A stretch of 64,000 nt of DNA from Chryseobacterium sp. KLBC 52 (GCF_003347605.1 NZ_QDFZ01000012.1:99815-163814); one strand, 5' to 3'. Shown: positions 1 to 8,700, counted from the stretch's first letter. Program-made: numbers and translations. Notes: a model not told the origin generated them from the letters alone.

Positions 1-148
1 TCTGCGCATCATTCGTCGTCACATTTTTTCTCGAAAAAAGATAAAAGCTTACCATTCCTGTGATTCCGCTGATGATCAGGATCCAGGCCAGTAAAGTAAT
101 GGACTTGTTGATTCTTTTTTCCTTTTGTGTCAATTGTTTCTGTGCCAT
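1..148 (-). CDS. HlyD/EmrA-family efflux adaptor, N-terminal part only
   Basis: Only the first 49 codons are inside the window; the gene runs off the left edge. The visible part is a short charged cytoplasmic start, one transmembrane segment (about residues 16-38) and the beginning of a periplasmic part with the NDAQ motif. In EmrA/HlyD membrane-fusion proteins this position carries a TDDAYV-like motif. The family bridges an inner-membrane pump and TolC. The ATG lies 5 bp after the stop of the upstream TolC gene, so the two are cotranscribed. An EmrB-type MFS pump would be expected next, outside the window. The family call rests on a short N terminus plus context. Confidence 0.75.
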   Translation of the reverse strand, partial: MAQKQLTQKEKRINKSITLLAWILIISGITGMVSFYLFSRKNVTTNDAQ

Positions 149-153
149 AGTTT

Positions 154-1488
154 TTATAAGTTCCCAATAGTATATTGGAGTTGGTAGTATTTAAGTTGTC
201 GGTTAATTTTTACGGAAATAAGATTAGATTCAGCTTCCAGATACGTGTTGTCTGCATCTATCAGTTCAGTGATAAGACTTAGTTTATTGGCGTATTTAGT
301 TCTTACAATACGGTAATTTTCCTTAGCCTGATTAATCGCTTCTTCAGCAATTTTTACCTTCTGGTCTGTCTCTTCAAACTTTTTATACGCTTCGTAAACA
401 TTGTGTCTTACATTTTCCTCGTTTTCTTCAATCTGCAGTTTGGCAAGATCAATATTTTCCCTTGCTTCCTGCATTCTGTACTTATTTTTGTACAGATTCT
501 CGATAGGATAGGTAAGGTTTACCCCCACCATTCCCAGGCGATATGCATAGGGTTCAGGAGGAAAGAACATCATATTCGGATATTTTAAAAAATATTCTCC
601 CCCAGCTGTAATTTTGGGTAAATAATTCGCTTTGGTAATCTTTTGATCCAGTTCTTTCAGAGAAAGATTCTTATGGGTGATTTCAACAGACTCATTTTTG
701 CTTAAAGCTGTTTCTGTCAGTTCATCAACATAAGGAATGGCAGCATTATCCGAAATAAGATCTTCTGTATTGACATGCATTTCCTGATTTTCAGGAAGTG
801 AAAGAATCGTTTTCAGTTTATGTTCTGCAATCTGAATATCATTATCCAGTTCTGTCCAGCTCATTTTATGATTGGAAAGCTGTAAAGAAGTTCTTAAGAC
901 TTCATTGACCGTTACAACACCATTAGCTTTCAACGCTTTTACCTGCTTGATGTTGACGGAATCTTCCTTCATTTTATCATTAATAAGACTCTGTTGCTCT
1001 TTTAAATGATGAATCTGTAGAAAAGCAGTAATGATGGCCATTTTAAGCTGTCTTTCGTCCAGATGGGTTTTTAAAGTTGAAATTTCAGTGTCTATCGCCG
1101 CTTTTTTCTCTGTATTTTTAATTTTTCCTCCCATGTATACCGGAATGGAAGCGGATAATGTAAAATCATACATTCCATTAATCACATCGTACTTGGTCGC
1201 ATTATTAAATACGCCATTCTGATGCTGAAACAGGTTGGTGACCTGATTGTAGCTTGTATGAAATTCAATGTCCGGAAGTTTTTCCATTTTGAGATCTTTC
1301 TCTTTGGTAACGGACATTTCCTGTTTCAGATGACTGATCTGGATGTTTTTGTTGTTTTTCAAACCAATCTCTACAGCTTGTTGTAAGCCGAGATGCTGGT
1401 AATCGATCATCTGTGAATGTAAAAAGTTGCTCAATAATAAGCACAACGCAATGCACATATACCGGCATGCGTTCAATATGATATTCAT
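154..1488 (-). CDS. TolC-family outer membrane efflux protein
   Basis: This 444-residue protein has an N-terminal signal peptide ending near HSQ. It then shows the long heptad-like helical stretches and the two-fold repeated OEP arrangement of TolC/OprM proteins: a coiled-coil region around residues 130-230 and a second near 330-430, separated by strand-rich segments. The family forms a trimeric outer-membrane channel with a periplasmic tunnel. It is the first gene of a minus-strand operon with the HlyD-type adaptor, and it is divergent from an AraC-type regulator that probably controls it. Length is normal for the family. The exported substrate cannot be told from sequence. Confidence 0.9.
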   Translation of the reverse strand: MNIILNACRYMCIALCLLLSNFLHSQMIDYQHLGLQQAVEIGLKNNKNIQISHLKQEMSVTKEKDLKMEKLPDIEFHTSYNQVTNLFQHQNGVFNNATKYDVINGMYDFTLSASIPVYMGGKIKNTEKKAAIDTEISTLKTHLDERQLKMAIITAFLQIHHLKEQQSLINDKMKEDSVNIKQVKALKANGVVTVNEVLRTSLQLSNHKMSWTELDNDIQIAEHKLKTILSLPENQEMHVNTEDLISDNAAIPYVDELTETALSKNESVEITHKNLSLKELDQKITKANYLPKITAGGEYFLKYPNMMFFPPEPYAYRLGMVGVNLTYPIENLYKNKYRMQEARENIDLAKLQIEENEENVRHNVYEAYKKFEETDQKVKIAEEAINQAKENYRIVRTKYANKLSLITELIDADNTYLEAESNLISVKINRQLKYYQLQYTIGNL

Positions 1489-1529
1489 AAATTAATTAAA
1501 GGATTTTTGCTAAAATGATTTTGATGCAG

Positions 1530-1537
1530 CAAAGTTA
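1530..1537 (-). promoter_or_regulatory. -7 element for the TolC-HlyD operon
   Basis: On the minus strand the sequence reads TAACTTTG, matching the Bacteroidota TAnnTTTG box, about 42 bp before the tolC-like start codon. I saw no clear TTG box at the usual spacing, which would fit dependence on an activator such as the neighbouring AraC-type protein. Confidence 0.45.
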
Positions 1538-1624
1538 CGATGAGAAGCTACAGACCCTATTTGTGAAAACAGAAAAAGATTTGCTCATTTACGCCAATTT
1601 AGAAATTCTTCTTACCTTTATGGA

Positions 1625-2428
1625 ATGAACAACAGCCATTTTAAAGAAGTAGAAGAAGATGATACCGAATTTTACGTTTATCACGTCCTTACCGGAAATG
1701 TAACCACAGAGATTCATTATCACAGTTCTGCACAGTTAGTCTATGCAGAAGGCGGTATTGTACATGTTTTTACAGATCAGAAACACTGGTATCTTCCTGC
1801 CAGGTGTTTTATGTGGATTCCGGCCGGAACTCCTCACTATATTTTTTCTACCAGTCCGAAGGTTGATTTATATAACTTCTATTTTAAAAAGGAAGAAAAT
1901 GAAAGTGGCTTTTTTGATGAAATTAATATTTATTCCGTAAATAATTTACTTCGGGAAATGATTTTATATACTAAAGAATGGGATGGGAAAATCACAAAAA
2001 ATGATACGTCTAAATATTTTTTTCTCAAAGCTCTTAAAGGTGTTTTACAGGAGAAAAAACACAAACATCTTGCCTTTCCCATACAACATCCTTTTCCCAA
2101 AGATGAAACCTTACTGAAGATTGCAAGATATATCCATGCTAACCTTGAAAAGCCTCTCACGATCGAATCTACGGCAAAAGAATTCGGAATGAGTACAAGA
2201 ACCCTTTCCAGGAAATTTAAAGAGATTCTGGGCATGAATTACATTCGTTTTCTACGGGCGTTGAGAATTACCCGCTCGCTTGAGCTGATGCTGGAAGGAA
2301 AATATAATATGTACGAAATTGCCATGATGGTAGGGTACAACAGCCTGTCGTCTTTCAGTAATATTTTCAAAAAGGTAATTGGTATTGCCCCTACGGAGTA
2401 TCAGCATAAACTGAGAGGGGATAAGTAG
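1625..2428 (+). CDS. AraC-family transcriptional regulator with N-terminal cupin
   Basis: The 267-residue protein begins with a cupin-like sensor domain (about residues 15-90, with the HYHSSAQLVYAEGG and FMWIPAGTPH segments). It ends with a two-helix-turn-helix AraC DNA-binding domain (about residues 165-262, with IAMMVGYNSLSSFSNIFKK and the GIAPTEYQ end). This architecture belongs to ligand-responsive AraC activators. It is divergently transcribed from the TolC-HlyD efflux genes with only 136 bp between the starts, so control of that pump is the simplest role. The inducer is unknown. Confidence 0.88.
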   Translation: MNNSHFKEVEEDDTEFYVYHVLTGNVTTEIHYHSSAQLVYAEGGIVHVFTDQKHWYLPARCFMWIPAGTPHYIFSTSPKVDLYNFYFKKEENESGFFDEINIYSVNNLLREMILYTKEWDGKITKNDTSKYFFLKALKGVLQEKKHKHLAFPIQHPFPKDETLLKIARYIHANLEKPLTIESTAKEFGMSTRTLSRKFKEILGMNYIRFLRALRITRSLELMLEGKYNMYEIAMMVGYNSLSSFSNIFKKVIGIAPTEYQHKLRGDK

Positions 2429-2586
2429 TGAGTGGGAGGGTTTGAGGGTTTGAGATTTGGTTTACGGGGTGCGTGTTACGAGGTAACGGGTTTTATAGTG
2501 CGGGATAAACTTTCTTGCCTGTTCCTACGTATAAGGTTGTTAAAAAGCTAATTTAACGAGTAATAGCAGATAAGCTTTCCTATATT

Positions 2587-2624
2587 CCCCTTCCCTGAAG
2601 GGGTGGATTTTTGCAAAGCAAAAA
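2587..2624. repeat. Paired perfect hairpins, probable interspersed repeat
   Basis: There are two adjacent perfect inverted repeats. The first is CCCCTTC/GAAGGGG with a 3-nt loop (2587-2603). The second is TTTTTGC/GCAAAAA with a 3-nt loop (2608-2624). The tail GACGGGGTAG follows. The layout looks like a small palindromic repeat unit and not a terminator, because no T-run follows. I see only one copy in the window. Confidence 0.45.
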
Positions 2625-2667
2625 GACGGGGTAGTTCATATCAATCTTACTCCAACGTCACCCTATA

Positions 2668-2702
2668 CAAAAGAAAAACCACCTCAATAAATTGAAGTGG
2701 TC
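2668..2702 (-). terminator. Terminator after rplI
   Basis: On the minus strand an ACCACTTCAA/TTGAGGTGGT stem with a 4-nt loop is followed by a TTTTTCTT tract, about 30 bp past the rplI stop. Confidence 0.75.
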
Positions 2703-2730
2703 TGTATTTTGAGAAATTCTCAGTAGCTTA

Positions 2731-3228
2731 TTAAGCTTCTTCAGTTTTAGCTTCTTCTTTTTTAGGAGCTGCTTCCACTGGAGCATCAGATACGATATCA
2801 AACTCGTAGTTGTACTCAACATTTCTGTGAAGTCTGATAAGAGCTGCGAATTTACCAGTTCTTTTGATCGTGTTACCAGGAATCTTGATGTATTTTTTCT
2901 CTACAGAAACACCAGCTTTTTCTAAAGCAGCAGATAGATCAGCATTGTTGATAGATCCGAATAATTTGTCACCAGCACCTACTTTTGCAGGGATCGTGAT
3001 AGAAGTTTTCTTCAATTGCTCAACTACAGCGTTAGCAGCAGCGATTAATTTAGCTTCTTCTTCTTTTCTAGCTTCTAATGTAGCTTCTAAAGCAGCTTTG
3101 TTTTTAGGTGTAGCTAAAAGAGCAATTCCTTGAGGAATCAAGAAGTTTCTAGCATAACCTGGCTTTACGTTTACTGTATCAAACTCAAGTCCTAAGTTTT
3201 CTACGTCTTTTTTTAGGATAATTTCCAT
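2731..3228 (-). CDS. rplI: 50S ribosomal protein L9
   Basis: The N terminus (MEIILKKDVENLG, then VNVKPGYARNFLIPQG) is the diagnostic L9 RNA-binding domain, followed by a long connecting helix (about residues 45-80) and the C-terminal domain. Length is 165 residues, slightly longer than the usual 148-150 because of an alanine/glutamate/lysine-rich tail after residue 147. It is the last gene of the rpsF-rpsR-rplI operon. A strong hairpin separates it from rpsR. Confidence 0.97.
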   Translation of the reverse strand: MEIILKKDVENLGLEFDTVNVKPGYARNFLIPQGIALLATPKNKAALEATLEARKEEEAKLIAAANAVVEQLKKTSITIPAKVGAGDKLFGSINNADLSAALEKAGVSVEKKYIKIPGNTIKRTGKFAALIRLHRNVEYNYEFDIVSDAPVEAAPKKEEAKTEEA

Positions 3229-3298
3229 TGTTGTTGTCCTTTTTAAGATTTTAGTTTATATCTAAAATCAAGTTAGAATTAATGATGTATTCAGCAAC

Positions 3299-3324
3299 AA
3301 AAGAAGAGGAATACCTCTTCTTTT
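3299..3324 (-). terminator. Hairpin between rpsR and rplI, possible attenuator
   Basis: A perfect 11-bp stem (AAAAGAAGAGG with CCTCTTCTTTT, 4-nt loop) lies 15 bp after the rpsR stop and 70 bp before rplI. On the minus strand only a few T residues follow, so it may act as a partial terminator or RNA-processing site tuning L9 relative to S6 and S18. Confidence 0.5.
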
Positions 3325-3338
3325 ATTTATTTTTTGTC

Positions 3339-3641
3339 TTATTTCAATAAGTCAGCTACGTATGGTAGTAAAGCAAGGTGTCTTGCTCTTTTGATAGCAG
3401 CAGAAACTTTTCTTTGGTATTTTAAAGAAGTTCCAGTGTATCTTCTTGGTAAAATTTTACCTTGCTCGTTTACAAATTGTAATAAGAAATCAGCATCTTT
3501 GTAATCAACGTGCTTAATTCCGTATTTTTTGAATCTACAATATTTCTTTTCAGATTTTGTATTGATATCAAGTGGAGTAAGGAATTTTACTTCTGATTCT
3601 CCTCCTGCTGAGGCTTGTTTAGCCATTTCATCTATTGCCAT
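3339..3641 (-). CDS. rpsR: 30S ribosomal protein S18
   Basis: The 100-residue product contains the S18 core: [19 protein letters not shown], then [16 protein letters not shown] and the basic helix [14 protein letters not shown]18 binds S6 and 16S rRNA on the platform of the small subunit. The N terminus is about 30 residues longer than in E. coli S18. An internal ATG at residue 6 is an alternative start. It is the middle gene of the rpsF-rpsR-rplI operon, 32 bp after rpsF, with no ssb gene between them. Confidence 0.96.
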   Translation of the reverse strand: MAIDEMAKQASAGGESEVKFLTPLDINTKSEKKYCRFKKYGIKHVDYKDADFLLQFVNEQGKILPRRYTGTSLKYQRKVSAAIKRARHLALLPYVADLLK

Positions 3642-3673
3642 GTCTTGTCTTTTTTAAAAAATAGGGTTAATAA

Positions 3674-4015
3674 TTAAGCTTTAGCTGCTTTTACTTTAGC
3701 TCTTCTTGTTACAGCGTACTCTACAGCGTGCTTGTCAAGTTTTGTAGTAAGGTAACGGATTACTCTTTCGTCACGCTTAAATGCTAATTCTAAATCAGCA
3801 ACTACAGTACCTTCTCCTTTAAATTCGATTAAAGTATAGAACCCATTCTTTTTCAATTGAATTGGGTAAGCTAATTTTTTTAATCCCCAGTTTTCTTTAG
3901 CAACGATTTCGCAGTTCTTTTCTTTGATTAGATCTACATACTTGTTCACTGCTTCCTCTACCTGTGCCTCAGATAGAACGGGAGTTAAAATGAAAACAGT
4001 TTCGTAATTGTTCAT
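3674..4015 (-). CDS. rpsF: 30S ribosomal protein S6
   Basis: The product is 113 residues from the ATG at 4015, beginning [16 protein letters not shown], the standard S6 start. An upstream in-frame ATG at 4051 adds 12 unconserved residues and overlaps the predicted promoter, so it was not used. S6 motifs include [21 protein letters not shown] and the [15 protein letters not shown] segment. It pairs with S18 and is first in its operon. Confidence 0.96.
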   Translation of the reverse strand: MNNYETVFILTPVLSEAQVEEAVNKYVDLIKEKNCEIVAKENWGLKKLAYPIQLKKNGFYTLIEFKGEGTVVADLELAFKRDERVIRYLTTKLDKHAVEYAVTRRAKVKAAKA

Positions 4016-4049
4016 AATGTTAAAAAATTTGTTAATTATTTCGAGGTGC

Positions 4050-4079
4050 AAAAGTAGAAAATATATTTCTTATATGCAA
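4050..4079 (-). promoter_or_regulatory. Promoter of rpsF-rpsR-rplI
   Basis: On the minus strand TTG (4079-4077), a 19-bp spacer and TACTTTTG (4057-4050) form a full Bacteroidota promoter 34 bp upstream of the S6 start codon. Confidence 0.7.
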
Positions 4080-4128
4080 GAGGATTGGTGAAATAGTTAG
4101 CGTTTCCTGAGAATGTCTATTCATCTTT

Positions 4129-5502
4129 TTATAGATTTCTGGATTCGGTTTCATCTTTGGATCTGATCTCCGTCAGAAAATTCACCTTCAAAACATCATA
4201 CAAAGAATGTCTGCTTACAAGGATAGAGGCAATAGAAGATACCATTCCGGCAAGCATCAGATGGAATATCAGGGAATGTCTGTCCGTCATCTCCAGTACA
4301 ATAATGGCGGAAGTAAACGGAGCTCTCGTAATGCCGGTAAGAAAAGCTACCATTCCGCCCAGAATTACCACATTGGTTTCGTTGGGTGTTAAATGAATAG
4401 CTCCAGAAATAACAGAGCCTATACTTGCTCCCGCTGTAAGAGCCGGAGCAAAAATTCCGCCGGCACCTCCTGAAGTAAAGGAAAGTGCAGGGCCCAGCAT
4501 TCTGAGAATGGGAACATACCAGTCTTCATGTTTATCTTTAGTAAAAAGAACACGCTCCATAATTTCTTTTCCCGATCCCAGAACTTCTCTGTTGATGAAA
4601 TAAGCGATGGAAGCAATAATTAAAGCACAAATGATCAGAAAGATTACATTGGCTTTATCTGTCTTCAGTTTTTTCTTCTTCCAGCTATTGATTGTAAGCA
4701 TGATAACCGATAACTGACTCGCCAGAATGCCGGCAGTAACCGCAACCAGTACAATCGGAAACATAACCATTAAAGAAACATCATTGGTTTTCGGATATCC
4801 CAGATATAAATAAGATCCTGCCAATGTTTGAGCGGTAAGGCCTGCAATAATTACTGCCGTAAACAAAGCCGTTTTAAAGTAATTGATATGGGTTTTTGAC
4901 AACTCTTCAACCGCAAAAACAATTCCTCCAAGCGGAGTGTTGAATGCTGCTGCCAGTCCGGCTGCCGCTCCTGTCATAATCATGTTTTTCTTTGAAATTT
5001 TCGGCCACCATTCGGGAAGGTATTCATTCACTTTTCTGAAAACGGAACCCGCAATCTGAATAGTAGGACCTTCACATCCTACCGCACCTCCTCCGATTAC
5101 GAGGATCACGGAAGAAAGTATTTTGAAAAAAATAATTTTAATACTTAACAGATTTCGAATCTTTCTATGTTCTTTTGGGTTGGCCAGTTCTACAGCTGCC
5201 ATCACCTGTGGAATACCACTTCCTTTGGCATTGGGCGCAAATTCTTTCACCAACCACCATGATAATACAAATCCTATAGGAGCAATAATGAAAATCATCC
5301 ATGCATGCCAGTCGAAAATAAAATTCATGAGATGTTCACCCCATGCAAATACCTGTGCATACATCACAGCAAAAAAGCCTGTAATTACAGATCCTATCCA
5401 AAAGGGAATAGCCTGAAGCAGATTGTGTTTCAGTTGTTCATTCCGTATATTATCGAAGGAATTTTTGAGAGATCTTTTTATGAGGGCGAAAATTTTCAGC
5501 AT
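4129..5502 (-). CDS. ClC-family chloride channel or H+/Cl- antiporter
   Basis: The 457-residue polytopic membrane protein has the ClC selectivity signatures: GSGIPQ at residues 94-99 (chloride-coordinating serine), a GxEGP motif at 142-146 with gating glutamate E144, and GGAGGIFAPAL further on. The EE pair in FAVEELSKT matches the internal proton-glutamate position of E. coli ClcA, which suggests an antiporter and not a channel. The usual GREGP or GKEGP is GCEGP here. No C-terminal CBS domains are present. It is the most downstream gene of a minus-strand block and may follow the gene at 5544-6167. Confidence 0.93.
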   Translation of the reverse strand: MLKIFALIKRSLKNSFDNIRNEQLKHNLLQAIPFWIGSVITGFFAVMYAQVFAWGEHLMNFIFDWHAWMIFIIAPIGFVLSWWLVKEFAPNAKGSGIPQVMAAVELANPKEHRKIRNLLSIKIIFFKILSSVILVIGGGAVGCEGPTIQIAGSVFRKVNEYLPEWWPKISKKNMIMTGAAAGLAAAFNTPLGGIVFAVEELSKTHINYFKTALFTAVIIAGLTAQTLAGSYLYLGYPKTNDVSLMVMFPIVLVAVTAGILASQLSVIMLTINSWKKKKLKTDKANVIFLIICALIIASIAYFINREVLGSGKEIMERVLFTKDKHEDWYVPILRMLGPALSFTSGGAGGIFAPALTAGASIGSVISGAIHLTPNETNVVILGGMVAFLTGITRAPFTSAIIVLEMTDRHSLIFHLMLAGMVSSIASILVSRHSLYDVLKVNFLTEIRSKDETESRNL

Positions 5503-5543
5503 CTGCAGATTTTGAGGGATGAAATTACGGTAAAATCTGGAAA

Positions 5544-6167
5544 TTATATTTCATTTAAAAACTTTGAGATGATTTCGGCACTTTCAACCGTAAGAATATC
5601 AGGAATACCAAAGCTTAAAATACTGTTTCTCACTTCAAGTTTAAAATTTTCATTGGGAAAACTTTTGATAATTTCTTTTCTCTTTTGAGTTAAAAAATTC
5701 ATGGTTTTATATTGATCATTTCCTACTACATAAAAATCTTTAAACTCACGGTCTTTAAAATTAATATTGAAACTGCTGAAAATTCCTGCAACCTTATCCA
5801 TTAATTTCTTTTTATTGAGGGAAATATATCCAAAGTTTTCATCTAATTCTTTTAATCCCCAAAGTTGAATGGTATCATATTTACGTCCTAAACGTGCACC
5901 TCGGGAAGTCATGCCAACTTTACTGACAATAAAAAGATAGAAAGTACTTTTTTGGTTTTTGTCTTTTACTAAATAACAGATTTGCGGGATAAATAACGGA
6001 TACATATCATGAGAGCTGAATCGTTCATAAGGAGATTCTTTATTATCAATCACTGAAATATCATATGACTCAGAAAGGAGATCAAAAACCTCAGTAATTA
6101 ATTTTTCATCTTCCTCTGTGAAATCAAAAAATCGTGTAATGTCATATTTTCTGTAATCCGGATCCAT
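5544..6167 (-). CDS. Conserved-looking protein of unknown function, 207 aa
   Basis: I do not recognise this protein. From the ATG at 6167 it is 207 residues, soluble, lysine- and aspartate/glutamate-rich, with no signal peptide or membrane segment. The upstream extension to 6230 is hydrophobic and AT-rich and looks untranslated. A central segment (VGMTSRGARLGRKYDTIQLWG) is the most motif-like part; the C terminus is helical. Codon use is more AT-rich than the adjacent E2 gene. It lies 41 bp upstream of the ClC gene on the same strand, so they may be cotranscribed, but no function follows from that. Confidence 0.6.
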   Translation of the reverse strand: MDPDYRKYDITRFFDFTEEDEKLITEVFDLLSESYDISVIDNKESPYERFSSHDMYPLFIPQICYLVKDKNQKSTFYLFIVSKVGMTSRGARLGRKYDTIQLWGLKELDENFGYISLNKKKLMDKVAGIFSSFNINFKDREFKDFYVVGNDQYKTMNFLTQKRKEIIKSFPNENFKLEVRNSILSFGIPDILTVESAEIISKFLNEI

Positions 6168-6348
6168 TTTCGCAAATAATATTTGTTTAAAAATAATGCT
6201 AATCAATCTAATTTCCAAAAAAGTTAGCACAGTATATAAATATTTTAAATAATTATTGATTTGATTTATAATTGTTGTTTTTGTTGAATATTTGATATTT
6301 ATTTGGTAGGATAATTAGTCTTTTGGAGTATTGTTAAGCTTGGTAATG

Positions 6349-6384
6349 AAAAAACAAAAAAGCCCCCGATTTAATCGAAGGCTT
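6349..6384 (-). terminator. Terminator after the E2 acyltransferase gene
   Basis: On the minus strand AAAGCCTTCGATT pairs with AATCGGGGGCTTT, followed by TTTTGTTTTTTC, about 60 bp downstream of the stop at 6439. Confidence 0.75.
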
Positions 6385-6438
6385 TCATTTTATATGATCA
6401 ACAATAAGCAAAATTACTTATTACTGATTATTTATTAC

Positions 6439-7746
6439 TTATATTTCTGTGTTCAGATCCCAGTTTTCAAGGTAGTCGTGAACGTGCTTCAGCATCATTC
6501 CTCCTAGGGAACCGTCTACCACTCTGTGATCATAAGAGTGAGACATGAACATTAAGTTTCTGATAGCGATTACGTCTCCATCAGCTGTTTCAAGAACTGC
6601 AGGCTTCTTAACGATTGCTCCGATGGCTAAAATAGCTACCTGAGGCTGAGGAATGATAGGTGTTCCCATAAGGTTTCCGAAACTTCCTACGTTAGAAATT
6701 GTATACGTTGCCCCTTGAGTATCTTCTGGTCTCAATTTCTTGTTTCTTGCTCTGTAAGCCAGGTCATTGATTGCCTTTGCAAGACCTGAAAGAGATAACT
6801 GATCAGCATTTTTGATCACAGGAACAATAAGGTTTCCGTCCGGAAGGGCAGTAGCCATACCGATGTTGATGTTTTTCTTTTTGATGATGTTTTCACCATT
6901 TACAGAAACATTGATCATTGGGAAATCCTGAATGGCTTTCACTACCGCTTTTACGAAAATAGGCATGAAAGTCAGTTTTTCACCTTCACGTTTTTCGAAT
7001 ACAGCTTTGTTTTTATTTCTCCATTTTACAACGTTGGTAACGTCTGTTTCAATGAAAGAAGTAACGTGTGGGGCAATTTGTTTTGCTTTTACCATGTTTT
7101 CAGCGATGATCTTTCTCATTCTGTCCATTGGAATGATCTCATCACCTGCACTTACCGGAATGGTAGCTGCAGGAGCAGATACTGCCGGCTGTGGAGTAGA
7201 TGCTGCTGGTGCCGGAGCCGCCTGCTGAGCTGGCTTGCTTCCTCTGTTAGCAACATACGCTAATATATCTTCTTTGGTAATTCTTCCTTCTAAACCGCTT
7301 CCCTTGATAGTTTTCAGTTCAGTTTCAGAAATGTTTTCCTGTTGTGCGATAGATTTTACGAGTGGAGACAGATAAAGATCTCCTGAGAATTCTACGTTTG
7401 AAGCAGCCATTGTTTGTAAAGGCTCTTCAATCGCTTTTAAAGTTTCAGCATCCGGAGTAGCCGCCGGAGTTTCAGTTTTTACTTCTTCTGAAGCTGTGCC
7501 TTCTCCTTCAATTTCTAAAATAGCAATGGCTTCACCTACTTTTGCAACTTCATCTTTTTGCTTTAAAATTTTTACAATTTTCCCCGAAACTGGTGTCGGT
7601 ACGTCTGAATCTACTTTATCTGTTGCAATTTCTACTACGGAGTCATCCTCCTTTACGTTATCACCTTCATTGAATAACCAAGTGATAATTGTCGCTTCCA
7701 TAACCCCTTCTCCCATGGATGGAAGCAATAATTTGTATTCTGCCAT
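6439..7746 (-). CDS. 2-oxoacid dehydrogenase E2 component (dihydrolipoamide acyltransferase)
   Basis: The 435-residue protein has the three E2 parts in order. A single lipoyl domain (about 1-80) carries lipoylated K44 in the EIATDKVDSD loop. A peripheral subunit-binding domain lies at about 125-165 (LSPLVKSIAQQ, GSGLEGRITKEDIL). An alanine/proline linker leads to the catalytic domain (about 200-430), which carries the active-site DHRVVDG motif near the C terminus. The family transfers acyl groups from E1 to CoA in pyruvate, 2-oxoglutarate or branched-chain complexes. With a single lipoyl domain, a branched-chain or 2-oxoglutarate type fits best, but substrate cannot be fixed without E1 nearby. 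It appears to be a single-gene unit. Confidence 0.92.
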   Translation of the reverse strand: MAEYKLLLPSMGEGVMEATIITWLFNEGDNVKEDDSVVEIATDKVDSDVPTPVSGKIVKILKQKDEVAKVGEAIAILEIEGEGTASEEVKTETPAATPDAETLKAIEEPLQTMAASNVEFSGDLYLSPLVKSIAQQENISETELKTIKGSGLEGRITKEDILAYVANRGSKPAQQAAPAPAASTPQPAVSAPAATIPVSAGDEIIPMDRMRKIIAENMVKAKQIAPHVTSFIETDVTNVVKWRNKNKAVFEKREGEKLTFMPIFVKAVVKAIQDFPMINVSVNGENIIKKKNINIGMATALPDGNLIVPVIKNADQLSLSGLAKAINDLAYRARNKKLRPEDTQGATYTISNVGSFGNLMGTPIIPQPQVAILAIGAIVKKPAVLETADGDVIAIRNLMFMSHSYDHRVVDGSLGGMMLKHVHDYLENWDLNTEI

Positions 7747-7809
7747 TTTTGATTTTTAGATTTTGACAAATATATAAAAAAAATCGGTTTTTTTAAGAAA
7801 TATATAATC

Positions 7810-8637
7810 TTAGCTAAATTCGATATAAATATTTTCGCCTACATTCAGTCCAAACAGGCTTTTAGCACCGTTTTTCTTGCTTCCTTTGTAGATGGTAAGC
7901 TCCAATAACTGACTATCATTGAAGATAGCAGCAGACTGCCCGTGGAATTCGGTCTCCCTTTTCCAGTCTGAAACCACCTCTGTGTGGCTTGAAAATATTC
8001 GTGAAAGGCTTAAATTTCTGAATTTTATCGTAAAACTGCTATAGCCTTTACTGATGTTTTCAAAAAAATCTTTATTGATATTTGATATTATATTTCCGAA
8101 ATTGTCAATATAAGTCACTTCACCAATAATCATTCCTTCCGATTCATTATAAACCGCTCTTGGAAACATGAGTTGTTTTGCAGTGTTTATTTTTCTTCCT
8201 ATAACTTCAGGAAGTCCACCATTGGCAAGATGCACTGCTGCAGGAACAAAAATGTCTGTAGAAGTGAAGTTGATAACGTCATCAAAACGATTGTTCAGTG
8301 TAAGCTCGTAGATCGCTTCCGGTTTAATATCAAAAAATATGAGGCTTAAAAGGCCGTTATCTGCCGCCAGGAAGTAAGATCCGTCAGCTTTATAAATAAG
8401 ATTCTTTCTCGATTTGTTGTAAAAACTGTCTACGGAAAGAATGTGGATGCTTCCTTTGGGAAAATATTTATATGCATTTCTTACAATATACGATGTTTGT
8501 ATAAGGTTGAATGCCTGGATTTCGTGGGTGATATCAATAATATTAACCTCAGGGTTTAGAGACAGAATTTTGCCTTTCACAGCGGCAACTCTGTAATCTA
8601 AATTTCCGAAATCCGAAGTAAGGGTAATAATTGACAT
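7810..8637 (-). CDS. SAM hydroxide adenosyltransferase (DUF62 / chlorinase-fluorinase fold)
   Basis: The N terminus MSIITLTSDFG and the segments VAAVKGKIL, IIDITHEI and HILSVDSFYN mark the SAM-dependent hydroxide adenosyltransferase family, related to fluorinase and chlorinase. Most members hydrolyse S-adenosylmethionine to adenosine and methionine. The ATG at 8637 (275 residues) is preferred over a TTG two codons upstream. A later segment (GEVTYIDNFGNIISN) matches the C-terminal domain of the family. It stands alone between the E2 gene and the divergent phoH. Halogenase activity is not suggested by context. Confidence 0.88.
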   Translation of the reverse strand: MSIITLTSDFGNLDYRVAAVKGKILSLNPEVNIIDITHEIQAFNLIQTSYIVRNAYKYFPKGSIHILSVDSFYNKSRKNLIYKADGSYFLAADNGLLSLIFFDIKPEAIYELTLNNRFDDVINFTSTDIFVPAAVHLANGGLPEVIGRKINTAKQLMFPRAVYNESEGMIIGEVTYIDNFGNIISNINKDFFENISKGYSSFTIKFRNLSLSRIFSSHTEVVSDWKRETEFHGQSAAIFNDSQLLELTIYKGSKKNGAKSLFGLNVGENIYIEFS

Positions 8638-8700
8638 GAGCAATTTATAGAATAGTGTAGTATTGCAAAGTTATTTAAAATAAAAAGAAAGCCCGAAAGA

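Larger units (their letters stand above)
2429..2730. other. Gene-free spacer with repeats
   Basis: This 302-bp spacer between the convergent regulator and rplI contains no credible reading frame. It holds a short G-rich repeat (GAGGGTTT twice then a variant, 2436-2458), a paired-hairpin repeat (2587-2624) and the rplI terminator (2668-2702). Confidence 0.6.
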
